From: Streptomyces roseolus
GTDB taxonomy: Bacteria; Actinomycetota; Actinomycetes; Streptomycetales; Streptomycetaceae
Direction of reading: 5' to 3'
DNA length: 64,000 bases
NCBI RefSeq assembly: GCF_014649855.1
Contig: NZ_BMTV01000024.1
Span: 81,157-145,156, forward strand
How positions within the stretch are numbered: the first letter of the stretch is position 1; each line of letters starts with the position of its first letter. The position numbers and the translations under genes were made by a program. The notes below the pieces were generated by a model. That model saw nothing but the letters and a program-made list of their open reading frames with translations, was not told where the DNA came from and did no database searches. Of this stretch, positions 42,185 through 50,380 are shown piece by piece.

Positions 42185-42320
42185 AGAATCGCGCCGGATG
42201 CATGAGCGACGCGGCTACGACCTCGCGCCTGTGGCGCCACTTCGCCGAGCCCGTCCGTACAGGAGCCACCGCGCACAGCACCTGCTGGTCGGGGAAAAAG
42301 CGGGCCCGCCCCGACCGTCT

Positions 42321-43205
42321 TCAGCGCGTGGCCCGGCCCGCGGCTTCTCGGGTGATGTCGGCGTAGAGGCGGAAGAGGGCTGGGCGGGCCCCGTCATCGT
42401 CTCGTTCGCGCAGGATCGCCCAGCACCGGGCGACGAGTTCCCGGGCCTGGGTGCCGGGCCAGGGCCGGGGCAGGAGCTGAGGGGGCAGCAGCGGGTCGGG
42501 CTCCATGGCGCGGGTGAGTTCGGCGGCCAGTTCGACCGCGATGGTGAGGAGCGCGGACGGGGAAAGTCCGGCAGGGCCGACGAGCCGGGTCAGGCGGGGC
42601 CGGGCGATACGGCTGAGGCGGTGGTAGCGGTCGGCGATCTCCCGCAGGGGCCACAGGCGACGGGCGAGTTCGACAGGCTCGTGGGTGTCGCCCTGGCGCA
42701 GGTCGGTCGAGGTGAGAAGGGTGAGTGCGTCATGGGCGCCGAGGCGATGGGCCGCTTCTTCGACGTACGGTTCCCAGGCGTTGGCGCAGACGTACAGTCC
42801 GCCCTGGAGCGGGGCGCCGCCGAGGTGGACGAGCTTCTCGCGCAGGGCGTCCCGGGCCGCGCGCGCCGATTCGGGCACCGCGAAGGCGGCCACGTGCCAG
42901 ACGCCGTCCCAGGGCGCGAGCCCGGCGTCCTGCGTGAACGCGTGCCGGAGGAAGTCCGCGTTGGGAGCCAGGGTGCGGATGGTGTCCGCGGTCGCGTGCA
43001 ACTCCGCCTTGCGGCCACGGCCCTCGTGGGTGAACCGGCCCTCCGCCACGAGGCGTTTGACGCACAGTCGCACCTGCTGGTCGCTCATGCCGAGGGTGTT
43101 GGCGACGGTGTAGAGCTCGTCCGCACCGACGGTGCCGTCCTCGCGGATCAGCGCGTGGACGAGCATGCGGGTGGGGACCTCGACGTGGTCGGTCTCGGCG
43201 CTCAC
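42321..43205 (-). CDS. PaaX-family transcriptional regulator
   Basis: 294 residues. The N-terminal winged helix (MLVHALIREDGTVGADELYTVANTLGMSDQQVRLCVKRLVAEGRFTHEG) and a PaaX-type middle domain (WDGVWHVAAFAVPESARAARDALREKLVHLGGAPLQGGLYVCANAWEPYVEEAA) are clear; the C-terminal helical part (LPPQLLPRPWPGTQARELVARCW) is the PaaX_C signature. PaaX proteins repress aromatic acid (phenylacetyl-CoA) pathways, but no paa genes are here. Its GTG start overlaps the GNAT stop by 4 bases (GTGA), so both are made together from the promoter at 43876. Confidence 0.87.
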   Translation of the reverse strand: MSAETDHVEVPTRMLVHALIREDGTVGADELYTVANTLGMSDQQVRLCVKRLVAEGRFTHEGRGRKAELHATADTIRTLAPNADFLRHAFTQDAGLAPWDGVWHVAAFAVPESARAARDALREKLVHLGGAPLQGGLYVCANAWEPYVEEAAHRLGAHDALTLLTSTDLRQGDTHEPVELARRLWPLREIADRYHRLSRIARPRLTRLVGPAGLSPSALLTIAVELAAELTRAMEPDPLLPPQLLPRPWPGTQARELVARCWAILRERDDDGARPALFRLYADITREAAGRATR

Positions 43206-43837
43206 AGCTCCCTCGCCCCTTTCGTTCCGACGGCGCGGCGCATGGTGGTCACCGCGCCGAACCCCAGCAGCCCGCGCAGATACGGCGTGTGCTCGGTCCG
43301 TACGGCGGTGAAGCCGCGCCGCTCGTACAGGGCCCTGGCGCGCGGATTGGTGTCGATCACGTCCAGTCTGATCTCCCGGCAGTGCTGCTCCGCCGCGACG
43401 GCGGCCACTTCCTCGAGGAGCAGGCTCCCCACGCCGCGCCCGCGTGTGCCCGGGTCCACGGCGATGCCGTCCATGACGAGCTGTCCGGGGGCCGGGTGGC
43501 GTTCGAACAGGGCGAGGAGCAGGAGTCGGGGCAGCCCCCGCAGGCGTCCGTACGCGCGCAGCACGGCGGAGGCCGATCCTCCGGTGAAGGCGCGGCCGCC
43601 GAGCCGGTAGCCGGCGAGGCCGACGAGCCGCCCGTCGAGGAGCGCGCACACCGCCCGATCGGCGTTCAGGTGGGAGGCGATGAAGGGCACCGCCTTGTCC
43701 GGCGGGTTCAACGCGGGGCCGAGTTTGCGGCCGAAGGCGTCCCAGTACATCTCGGCCGCCCGCCGCTCGGCGCCGGCCGGAAGCCCCCGCCGGACCGTCA
43801 CCGCTCCGGTACCGCCGTCCGTCGTGTCCAGTCCCAT
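43202..43837 (-). CDS. GNAT N-acetyltransferase
   Basis: 211 residues. VMDGIAVDPGTRGRGVGSLLLEEVAAVAAEQHCREIRLDVIDTNPRARALYERRGF contains the acetyl-CoA loop (RGRGVG) and the C-terminal NPRARALYERRGF motif, both intact. The N-terminal part (AAEMYWDAFGRKLGPALNPPDKAVPFIASHLNADRAVCA) is that of a specific GNAT subgroup of unknown substrate. ATG 43837 has GAGAGGG upstream. First gene of a coupled pair with PaaX. Confidence 0.83.
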   Translation of the reverse strand: MGLDTTDGGTGAVTVRRGLPAGAERRAAEMYWDAFGRKLGPALNPPDKAVPFIASHLNADRAVCALLDGRLVGLAGYRLGGRAFTGGSASAVLRAYGRLRGLPRLLLLALFERHPAPGQLVMDGIAVDPGTRGRGVGSLLLEEVAAVAAEQHCREIRLDVIDTNPRARALYERRGFTAVRTEHTPYLRGLLGFGAVTTMRRAVGTKGAREL

Positions 43838-43875
43838 GCCGTGCCCTCTCTTCCCCTGCGACCCGAAATCCAAAG

Positions 43876-43911
43876 CTATCACTCTTACGACGATCGTTCC
43901 TGCTCTGATAG
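43876..43911. promoter_or_regulatory. Three-part 36-base dyad operator between divergent promoters
   Basis: CTATCA (43876-43881), ACGATCGT (43890-43897) and TGATAG (43906-43911) are exactly symmetric about 43893.5, with 8-base spacers. TAGTTT (plus, 43910-43915) and TAGCTT (minus, about 43872-43877) sit at its two edges as mirror -10 elements. A dimer or tetramer bound here would block both the GNAT-PaaX operon and the hydrolase gene. PaaX is the obvious candidate. Confidence 0.75.
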
Positions 43912-43950
43912 TTTCGGGTTCGCTCACCCGGACAGAGGCGGTCAGATCCC

Positions 43951-45015
43951 ATGCATCCGAAGATCCAGCCCCGACGGCGCAGGCTTCGCACGGCCGTGTG
44001 GTCGCTCGTCACCACCCTGGTCGTGGCCGCCGGCCTCGCCGGTGTGGTGCTGTGGCAGCACTCCTACGCCATGGACGAGCAGCGGGTGTCGATCCGTCAC
44101 GGCGGCCACACCCTCAACGGAGTGCTGGTCACCCCCAAGGACGGTCGCGAGCGTCACGGCCTGGTCGTGTACGTCCACGGCGACGGCCCCGTCGACGCCA
44201 CCCATGGCGACGGGTACAAGCCCCTGTGGGAAGCGAACGCCAAGGCCGGCTACGCCTCCCTGTCCTGGGACAAGCCCGGTGTCGCGGGCGCGCCCGGGAA
44301 CTGGCTCGGCCAGTCCATGGACGACCGGGCCGACGAGACCGCCGCCGCTGTCGCCTGGGCGCGCGCCCGCCCGGACATCGACGGAGACCGGATCGGGCTC
44401 TGGGGCGCCAGCCAGGCGGGCTGGGTCCTGCCGAAGGTCGCCGCCAAGACGCCCGTGAGCTTCGTCGTCGCCGTCTCACCCGCGATCAACTGGCTCCGGC
44501 AGGGCCGCTACCACCTCCTCGCCGAGCTACGCGCCGACGGCGCGTCGGCAAGCCGTACCCGCGCGGCGATCGCCAAGAGCGACACCACCAGGCGGCTGCT
44601 GGAACGCCACGCCACCTTCGAGGAGTACCTCAAGACCATGGGCGGCGACGCGGACGGCATGACCGCCGACCGCTGGGGCTTCATCTCCGAGAACTACACC
44701 GCGGACGCCGCGCGGGACCTCCGCGCCCTGCGCGACGTGCCGGTGCTGCTGGCCCTCGCGGGTCATGACGTCAACGTGGACGTCGCCGAAACGGAGCGCG
44801 TCTACCGCGAGGTGCTGGCCGCGGGCGACACATTGACGGCCAAGCGCTACCCGGACGCGACCCATTCGTTCCTCAGACAGTCCGTCGAGCGGTCGGACGT
44901 CAAGACCACGCTCACCGCGCTGTTCTCGCCCCGCTCGCTCTTCGCGGACGGATTCCTGGACGACCAGCGACAGTTCCTCGAGGATCTCGACCGAGGCCAC
45001 AACACCCCTCTGTGA
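43951..45015 (+). CDS. Membrane-anchored alpha/beta hydrolase
   Basis: 354 residues. A basic N-terminus and one membrane segment (TAVWSLVTTLVVAAGLAGVVLW) place the hydrolase outside. VYVHGDGPVDATHGDGYKPLWEANAKAGYASLSWDKPGVAGAPG is the oxyanion region, LWGASQAGWVLP has the nucleophile Ser, LALAGHDVNVD the Asp, and YPDATHSFLR the His. The family acts on esters or acylated peptides and its members have mostly unknown substrates. It is expressed divergently from the PaaX operon under a shared operator. Confidence 0.83.
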   Translation: MHPKIQPRRRRLRTAVWSLVTTLVVAAGLAGVVLWQHSYAMDEQRVSIRHGGHTLNGVLVTPKDGRERHGLVVYVHGDGPVDATHGDGYKPLWEANAKAGYASLSWDKPGVAGAPGNWLGQSMDDRADETAAAVAWARARPDIDGDRIGLWGASQAGWVLPKVAAKTPVSFVVAVSPAINWLRQGRYHLLAELRADGASASRTRAAIAKSDTTRRLLERHATFEEYLKTMGGDADGMTADRWGFISENYTADAARDLRALRDVPVLLALAGHDVNVDVAETERVYREVLAAGDTLTAKRYPDATHSFLRQSVERSDVKTTLTALFSPRSLFADGFLDDQRQFLEDLDRGHNTPL

Positions 45016-45488
45016 CAGACCGGCGAGATCGGCCACCGGGTATGGCGCACCTCCGCGTGTACCGCCCGGTGCGCCTTGAAGCGTGCGCCGGCGATGACCC
45101 CGTCGACCGCACCCCGCCCCGGTTCGCCTCCCGCTGCTCACCACGTCCAGTGAGAGGGCGGCGACCGTCGGCTCCGGGAGGCCGAGGAGGGACGACGGCG
45201 CTGCCGTGGTCGCGAAGCGGGCCGGCCCCGGCGGATCCAGGCCGCTGCTGCCGATCGCCTGCTCGCGACGAATCCAGCCTTGACCGCCGAGGCGTTCACC
45301 CCTCCCGGCTCGCAATGCCCGGTGACCGCTTCACGGAAGTCGAGCCGGAACCGCCATGCGTGGACAAAGCCGTCCCGGCGGCCTGTGGGATCGGGTGGCC
45401 CCGCCTGCGCCGCCCGCTCCTGAGCGCCGCCGCCACCCCGGGCGGCTGCGTGTTCCCGACCGGGGCGGCGGCCGCACGAGTTCGGCGT
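45016..45488. other. 470-base gap
   Basis: No gene is supported; open frames lack family resemblance and start signals. The 3' end of the peptidoglycan-binding protein gene lies directly right of it. Confidence 0.35.
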
Positions 45489-46298
45489 TCAGGTTCCTCC
45501 TTCGAGCGAGGCGCGGGTGTCGGGTCCGTACACGCCTTCGGGATCTCCCGACAGTCCGCGGTCGCTCTGAAGCTGTGCGACTCCACGACGGGTCGCCTTG
45601 TCGTAGGTTCCGGTGGTGGTGACGTAGGTGAATCCCTGGCCGAAGAGCAGCTGTTGCAGTCGTGTCACGTCGGGCCCGGTGTCGCCCGTGCGGAGGGTGC
45701 GTGGTTCGGCCGGCGCCGGTGAACCGGCCGTTTCCCGGGACGGACTCGGCGTCAGGCCACCCGCTCCGACGGGCCCGTTGCCGGCTCCCTCGGTAGGGAC
45801 GACCGGTGGGGCAGCGGACACGGCGGGAGGCCGGCCGGATCCCACGGGCTTCGGAGCGTCGGCGGACGGAGTCGCGCCGTACGGTGTCCGGCCCGGTTCT
45901 CCGGGGGCCGGGTCGGTGGCACTCGGGGCCGTCGGCGCCGTCGCGGCGGGTACGGAGACGGAGGAAAGGGCGGAGGCGGAGGCCGCAGGCACGTTCATGC
46001 TCGGCAGCGTGCGGCGGACCTGCGGCTGGGCCGTGCTCGGCGGCGTACCGCCCCCCGTGACGTACAGCGCACCCCCCACACCGAGGGCGGTCAGAACACC
46101 GGCCGCGGCCAGGCGCCGGCCGGGCCGGAAGCGGCGGCGGCCGTGGGGGCGGGATCGGCGCACACCGCGGGGCGCCGTCCGTCCGGCAGGGGATCCGAAC
46201 CCGTCGAGCCGCCTCGAGGCGGCCTCGGGCCGGCTCGCCCCGGCGAGGTCTCCGGAGGAGGGGACGACGGCGGGAACCTCGTCGGGGCGATGGGGCAT
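45489..46298 (-). CDS. Membrane-anchored peptidoglycan-binding protein
   Basis: 269 residues. A basic cytoplasmic part (about 1-62) is followed by one membrane helix (LAAAGVLTALGVGGALYVTGG), a long Pro/Ala/Ser-rich extracellular linker and a C-terminal PG_binding_1 domain (LRTGDTGPDVTRLQQLLFGQGF and YDKATRRGVAQLQSDRGLSG then GVYGPDTRASLEG). It would tether to peptidoglycan outside the membrane. It follows the LAETG surface protein by 39 bases on the same strand, probably one operon. No lytic domain is present. Confidence 0.83.
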   Translation of the reverse strand: MPHRPDEVPAVVPSSGDLAGASRPEAASRRLDGFGSPAGRTAPRGVRRSRPHGRRRFRPGRRLAAAGVLTALGVGGALYVTGGGTPPSTAQPQVRRTLPSMNVPAASASALSSVSVPAATAPTAPSATDPAPGEPGRTPYGATPSADAPKPVGSGRPPAVSAAPPVVPTEGAGNGPVGAGGLTPSPSRETAGSPAPAEPRTLRTGDTGPDVTRLQQLLFGQGFTYVTTTGTYDKATRRGVAQLQSDRGLSGDPEGVYGPDTRASLEGGT

Positions 46299-46337
46299 GC
46301 TGCGTTCTTTCGGAGCTGCGGAGCTGCGGATCGGCGG

Positions 46338-47330
46338 TCAGGCGCGGTTGTCGGCGCTGCGGCGGCGGCGGCGGACGACGACCAGGCCGGCGCCGGCGAG
46401 CAGCAGGACCGAGGCGGCGGCCGCGATCGCGGTGACGTTTCCGCCGCCCGTCTCGGCCAGGTCGCCCTCGGACCCGGCCGGGGCCGTGGTGGGAGACGAA
46501 GACGGCGACGGGGCTTCGGAGGACTCCTCGGACGCGGCCGGGCCGTCCGACACGGTGGCCGAGGCCGCCGGCGTGGTCGGAGCCGCCGAACCGGACGGTT
46601 CCGAGGAGGCGTCCGGGGACGCCGGAGCCGAGGTGGTCGCGGCGGGGGCCGTGGTCGTCGGAGTGGGCTCCTGCCCGGCGGGAGCGGACGTGGTCGCGGT
46701 GGGGGTCGGCTCGGTGTCGGCGGTGCAGTCGCGGGTGCCGCCGTTCCACCAGCTGATGTTCTTCTCCTTGATGACCGGCCGGCCCGGCCCCTCGGGCAGG
46801 TCACCGTGGACCAGGCCGTCGCCGGCGTCCTTCACCCCGTCGTACTTCACGCTGCCGCGGTAGAGGTCGACCTGGGCGTAGCAGCCCGCGTCGGGGACGG
46901 CGATGTCGAGGGACCCGGTCTCGGTGCCCTTCACCGACACGGTGTCGAAGTCGTGGAAGACCTGCGGCCCGGACGTGTTCCAGGTGGCGCCGTGGGTGCG
47001 GTAGGAGGCGAGGGAGACGGTGCAGCCGGCACGGTCACCGGCGGCCCGGACCTGGAGGTGCACCTTGCCGTCGGCGCCCGGCTTCAGCGACAGGTCGTCC
47101 ACCTTCACGGCGGCGGCCCACGCCCGACCGTCCAGGGAGAACTCGCAGTCACCGCTCAGGTCCTGGGCCGGTACCGCGTCCTCGGCCGTGTACGCGCGGG
47201 CACCGCGGCCCTCCCAGCCCTCGCCGCCCGGTGTCCCTTGGGCCCAGGCCCCCGTACCGCCACCGAGGGTCAGACACACGGCGGCCATGCCACCGACGAC
47301 GGCGCGCCGCGCCGCAACTGCTGCAGACAT
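46338..47330 (-). CDS. LAETG sortase-anchored surface protein
   Basis: 330 residues. A signal peptide (AVVGGMAAVCLTLGGGTGAWA-Q) precedes an extracellular domain with four Cys (GDCEF, AGCTV, AGCYA, RDCTA), a 90-residue Thr/Ser/Pro/Ala stalk, and the sorting signal LAETGGGNV, a hydrophobic helix and RRRRR. LAxTG is the recognition site of class E sortases in Streptomyces, which also anchor long chaplins, so the protein should end up linked to the cell wall. The Cys domain has a beta-sandwich look (SVKGTETGSLDIAVPDAGCYAQVDLYRG) but I cannot name a family. Co-transcribed with a peptidoglycan-binding protein. Confidence 0.88.
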   Translation of the reverse strand: MSAAVAARRAVVGGMAAVCLTLGGGTGAWAQGTPGGEGWEGRGARAYTAEDAVPAQDLSGDCEFSLDGRAWAAAVKVDDLSLKPGADGKVHLQVRAAGDRAGCTVSLASYRTHGATWNTSGPQVFHDFDTVSVKGTETGSLDIAVPDAGCYAQVDLYRGSVKYDGVKDAGDGLVHGDLPEGPGRPVIKEKNISWWNGGTRDCTADTEPTPTATTSAPAGQEPTPTTTAPAATTSAPASPDASSEPSGSAAPTTPAASATVSDGPAASEESSEAPSPSSSPTTAPAGSEGDLAETGGGNVTAIAAAASVLLLAGAGLVVVRRRRRSADNRA

Positions 47331-47352
47331 ACGTTCTTCCGCTCTTGAGCAG

Positions 47353-47400
47353 CCTTCGGCCGGCGCTGGTGCCGCTCACGGCGTGGGCGCCGGCCGAAGG
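47353..47400 (-). promoter_or_regulatory. Long hairpin upstream of the LAETG gene
   Basis: A perfect 14-base stem (CCTTCGGCCGGCGC and its complement) encloses a 20-base loop, 23-70 bases upstream of the start codon. If transcribed it would be a strong leader structure; alternatively it ends a transcript coming from the right. Confidence 0.5.
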
Positions 47401-48509
47401 ACGAAAGGAATCGGCCGGCGAAGAGACTCGCCGACCGCCCTGATCGTCAAGCACTCAACTATTGCCGTCAATGCTTTTCCCACTAACAAAATGATCTCGG
47501 ATTCGAGGCCGTCCTCGGCGAGCTGGAGCCGCGGTGCGAGGGCGGCGGCACGCGCTCCGGTGACAGCCGAGGCCTGCGCGGTGCGGAGGAGGACCGCGGA
47601 GCCAGGGAGCGGAGTTCCTCGCAGGCGGACGGCAGGGGCACGCCCCCGTCGGCCCCGGGCACGGGCGACCGGCGGCGTCATCGAGAACCCGGCCGCGTCC
47701 TCGAAAACGCCCCGGGCCCGGACTCCGCCGCGCGCCTTTCACTCGCGGCCCCACTCCCTTCTTCAGCGGCTCCAGTGCGTACGCGTCGTGCTCGGGAGCA
47801 CGGCGGGCGGGCGCCTGTCGGCGGGGGATGCGATACCAGGTCCACGCCGGCCGGGCGGCGGGCATGAGCGCGGACGGACAGGAGGAACCGTGCAGGTCGC
47901 GGGCGGAGAACAAGCAGCTGCACGACATAGATGAAGTGCCGAAGGCGGCGACGATCCTCTTCGCGGGGAGCTCGCCCTCGAAACCGCTGAACGTGGCGTT
48001 CGCCGATCGGACGCGGGCCGCCGGGGATGCCGTCGAGTCGATCCTCACCGCTTCGTGCCGGGCAGGGCTGGAGATCGAGGTGCGACCCTGCGCGCCTGGT
48101 GTGCCCAGCCGGCCCGTCCCCCGTGGCCGCGGCCCGGACCGCGGTCGACGCCCTGACCGAGGACGCGGCCCGCCGCCTGGCCTTCACCGCCGACACGGCC
48201 GGTGAGCGTGTGCTGACCCCACGGGCGAAGACCCAGGACCACGATCCCCACGCGACCGACGCGCGGACCCCGTACCTTCTGGACCGCGACTTCACGGCCC
48301 CGGCACCCGAGCCGGAAAGGATCACCGACTTCGCCCACGTCCGCACGCACCAGCCCGCGCCCGCATCGGAGCGGCACGTGTGCTGAGGGTGCCATGTCGG
48401 TCGAGGCGGCGGAACTTCCTCACATGCGGAAGGCGTTGGCAGAGTGGTGCGTGATGACGCGTGCCTGACGACGGACGACATGGCAGAAGCCGGGGTGGCA
48501 CGAGTGGCG
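47401..48509. other. 1.1-kb region without an intact gene
   Basis: Two plus-strand frames look partly protein-like: ATILFAGSSPSKPLNVAFAD near 47947 (start of a nucleotide-fold or effector-associated domain?) and RLAFTADTAGERVLTPRAKT with DARTPYLLDRDF near 48175. Neither has a good start or full length, so they are probably relics. The LAETG operon promoter should lie near 47440-47490, a less GC-rich stretch. Confidence 0.4.
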
Positions 48510-49061
48510 ATGTGGGATCGGATCAAGGACCAGGCGACCAGGGGTCTCCAGCAGGCCCAAGGGGCGCGCGGCGGCGGCTCCGGCGGTCACGGGCCGTCGG
48601 GCGCGCGGCCCGGTGGCGGTTCCAGGGCCGAGCTCGTGAGCGCGCTGAAGCTGCAGCTCACGTCGCTGAAGACGGAGCTGAAGAGCGGCGCTTTCCGGGA
48701 CGCCAGCATGGCCATGTGCGCGCTGGTGGCCGCCGCCGACGGGCGGATCGATCCGGCCGAGCGCCGGCACGTCGAATCGCTCATCCTCACCAACGACGTC
48801 CTCCAGAACTTCCCCGCCGACCAGCTCCGCCAGCGTTTCAACAAGCACGTCGACCAGCTTTCGGCCGGTTTCGTCATGGGCAAGGCGGCGGTGCTCCAGG
48901 AGGTCGTCAAGGTGGCGAAGAAGCCCGCCGAGGCGCGGGCTGTCATCCAGACCGGCATCGTGGTCGCGGGTGCGGACGGCTTCATCGAGCCCGCCGAGGA
49001 GCAGATCATCCGCGAGGCGTGTGCGGCGCTCGGCCTTTCGGCGGCAGAGTTCGGCATCTGA
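48510..49061 (+). CDS. TerB-family protein
   Basis: 183 residues. After a Gly-rich N-terminal part, the TerB domain reads FRDASMAMCALVAAADGRIDPAERRHVESLI and TGIVVAGADGFIEPAEEQIIREACAALGLSAAEF, two EF-hand-like acidic loops (AADGRIDPAE, GADGFIEPAE) typical of tellurite-resistance TerB proteins. It is the stand-alone cytoplasmic form found in many Streptomyces ter gene sets; no terD or terZ genes are in the window. ATG 48510 (MWDRIKDQATRG) is the family start; a weak GAGTGG precedes it. Confidence 0.87.
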   Translation: MWDRIKDQATRGLQQAQGARGGGSGGHGPSGARPGGGSRAELVSALKLQLTSLKTELKSGAFRDASMAMCALVAAADGRIDPAERRHVESLILTNDVLQNFPADQLRQRFNKHVDQLSAGFVMGKAAVLQEVVKVAKKPAEARAVIQTGIVVAGADGFIEPAEEQIIREACAALGLSAAEFGI

Positions 49062-49129
49062 CCCGCTCGCCTCGGCGAAGAGGCGCGTGACCGGCGCGCG
49101 GGTCACGATGGAAGAGGGTGGTGGTACCG

Positions 49130-49357
49130 ATGGAATACCCCGAGAGCTACGAGCTCGTCTTCCAGGAACCGGCGGCGGCCGACGACGTGGTCGTGGTCCG
49201 CCGCACGCAGCGCGCCGGCCCGGGTGGCTGCCCGGTCTACGAGGACGATACGGGCATCGTGCGCGCGGAGATCAGCGAGCGCGGTGACATCCGCATGCTC
49301 GCGAGCGGCGGCCACCAGGCCCCTTCCTCCCCTGTGGCGGCCCGCGCGCGGAGGTAG
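49130..49357 (+). CDS. Small DUF6296-like protein
   Basis: 75 residues: MEYPESYELVFQEPAAADDVVVVRRT, then GPGGCPVYEDDTGIVRAEISERGDIRMLASGGHQAP. The two-strand pattern and the VYEDDTGIVRAEIS core recall a short Streptomyces family usually listed as DUF6296; I am fairly but not fully sure of the number. GAGGG lies upstream of the ATG. It follows terB by 68 bases on the same strand. No function is known. Confidence 0.65.
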   Translation: MEYPESYELVFQEPAAADDVVVVRRTQRAGPGGCPVYEDDTGIVRAEISERGDIRMLASGGHQAPSSPVAARARR

Positions 49358-49786
49358 GGGCGGGGCAGGAGAGCCCGGCCCGCCCGCCCGCCCCGTGCCG
49401 CGGCCACCGGCCCGCGGTCCGGATCCGCCTGACCGCAGTGCCGCGGGGGCGGAGAAGCGCGACCGGGGCCGCGACACGGCGCTGACGGCCGTCCGGTGGC
49501 CGTTGCGGAGGAGCGGCCTCGAGGAGAAGCCGACGCCGGATGGGCCTGACGCGACTTCGGGTGACAGGTTGAGCCACGCGGCCCGGAGGGCCGGTGTGGT
49601 CACGACGGTCTCGAATCGGACGGGGGCCGGTCGGCCGAGTGCGGCTTGCCGGTGACGGTGGCGGGTCCGCTCGATCCGGACCACGAGGGCGATCCGCAGT
49701 TCCACGCTCTCCTGGCTGGAGGTTCCGGGTTTGGAGCCGTCGCCGATGTCCGCCCGGCGCATCCGCTTCCACCACGTCATCGGGGG
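49358..49786. other. Gap before the aspartase remnant
   Basis: About 430 bases, no intact gene. The 5' half of the aspartase gene would be expected here but is not recognisable. Confidence 0.35.
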
Positions 49787-50281
49787 ACTCCGAAGTCGGT
49801 GGCCACCTGCTCGACGATCTGCAACGACCTCAGGCTTCTGGCGTCGGGCCCTCGTGCCGGGCTCGGCGAGATCAGGCTGCCGGAGCTCCAGGCCGGGTCG
49901 AGCATCATGCCGGGCAAGGGCAATCCCGTCGTCCCGAAGCGGTCAACCAGGTCTGGTTCGACGTCATGGGGGGCGGCCGCCGCCGTCTGTGCGGCCGCCC
50001 AGTCGGGGCAGCTCCAGCTGAACGCCGCCTGCGTGCTCCTCGCCGAGCGCTGCGTCGGCGGCGCGAGGCGACGAGGAGCGTCTTCTCGCACTCGTGGAGA
50101 GCAGCGCGGGTCTCGCCACGCCCTCAACCCCGTCGTCGGCCACCAGCGGGCCACCGCCCTGGCCCGCGAGTGCCGGACGACCGGTGTCCCGGTCCGGGAG
50201 CCGGCGGCTCGCGACGGGCTGGTCCCCGAGGAGGAGATCGCGTCCCTCCTCGCCCCATGGCGGCTCGCCCGGCCGCGGTGA
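49787..50281 (+). pseudogene. Aspartate ammonia-lyase/fumarase, decayed 3' half
   Basis: Spread over three frames: CSTICNDLRLLASGPRAGLG, EIRLPELQAGSSIMPGKGNP (the GSSxMPxKxN lyase signature), then AVNQVWFDVMGG, SGQLQLNA, LLAERCV, ESSAGLA, ALNPVVGHQRATALARE and GLVPEEEIASLLAP. The order matches the C-terminal half of aspartase/class II fumarase. At least three frameshifts and internal losses make it dead. Its location beside the beta-aspartyl polymer cluster may be meaningful, since aspartase would consume the released aspartate. Confidence 0.8.
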
Positions 50282-50336
50282 GGCGCCCGGCTCCGACAGA
50301 GGGTCGTCCGGGACGTCACGTCCGACGGCGAACGGA

Positions 50337-50362
50337 AGGCCGGGCCGCACGCGGCCCGGCCT
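50337..50362 (-). terminator. Hairpin terminator of the first S51-type peptidase gene
   Basis: Perfect 11-base stem (AGGCCGGGCCG and complement) with a CACG tetraloop, 19 bases after the stop codon at 50381 in the direction of transcription. Confidence 0.75.
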
Positions 50363-50380
50363 CCCGTCGTACAGGCCCGA

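Noticed and set aside
47828..48386. Short plus-strand frames with protein-like pieces
   Set aside because: No start signal, no complete domain and different frames; treated as relics or chance.
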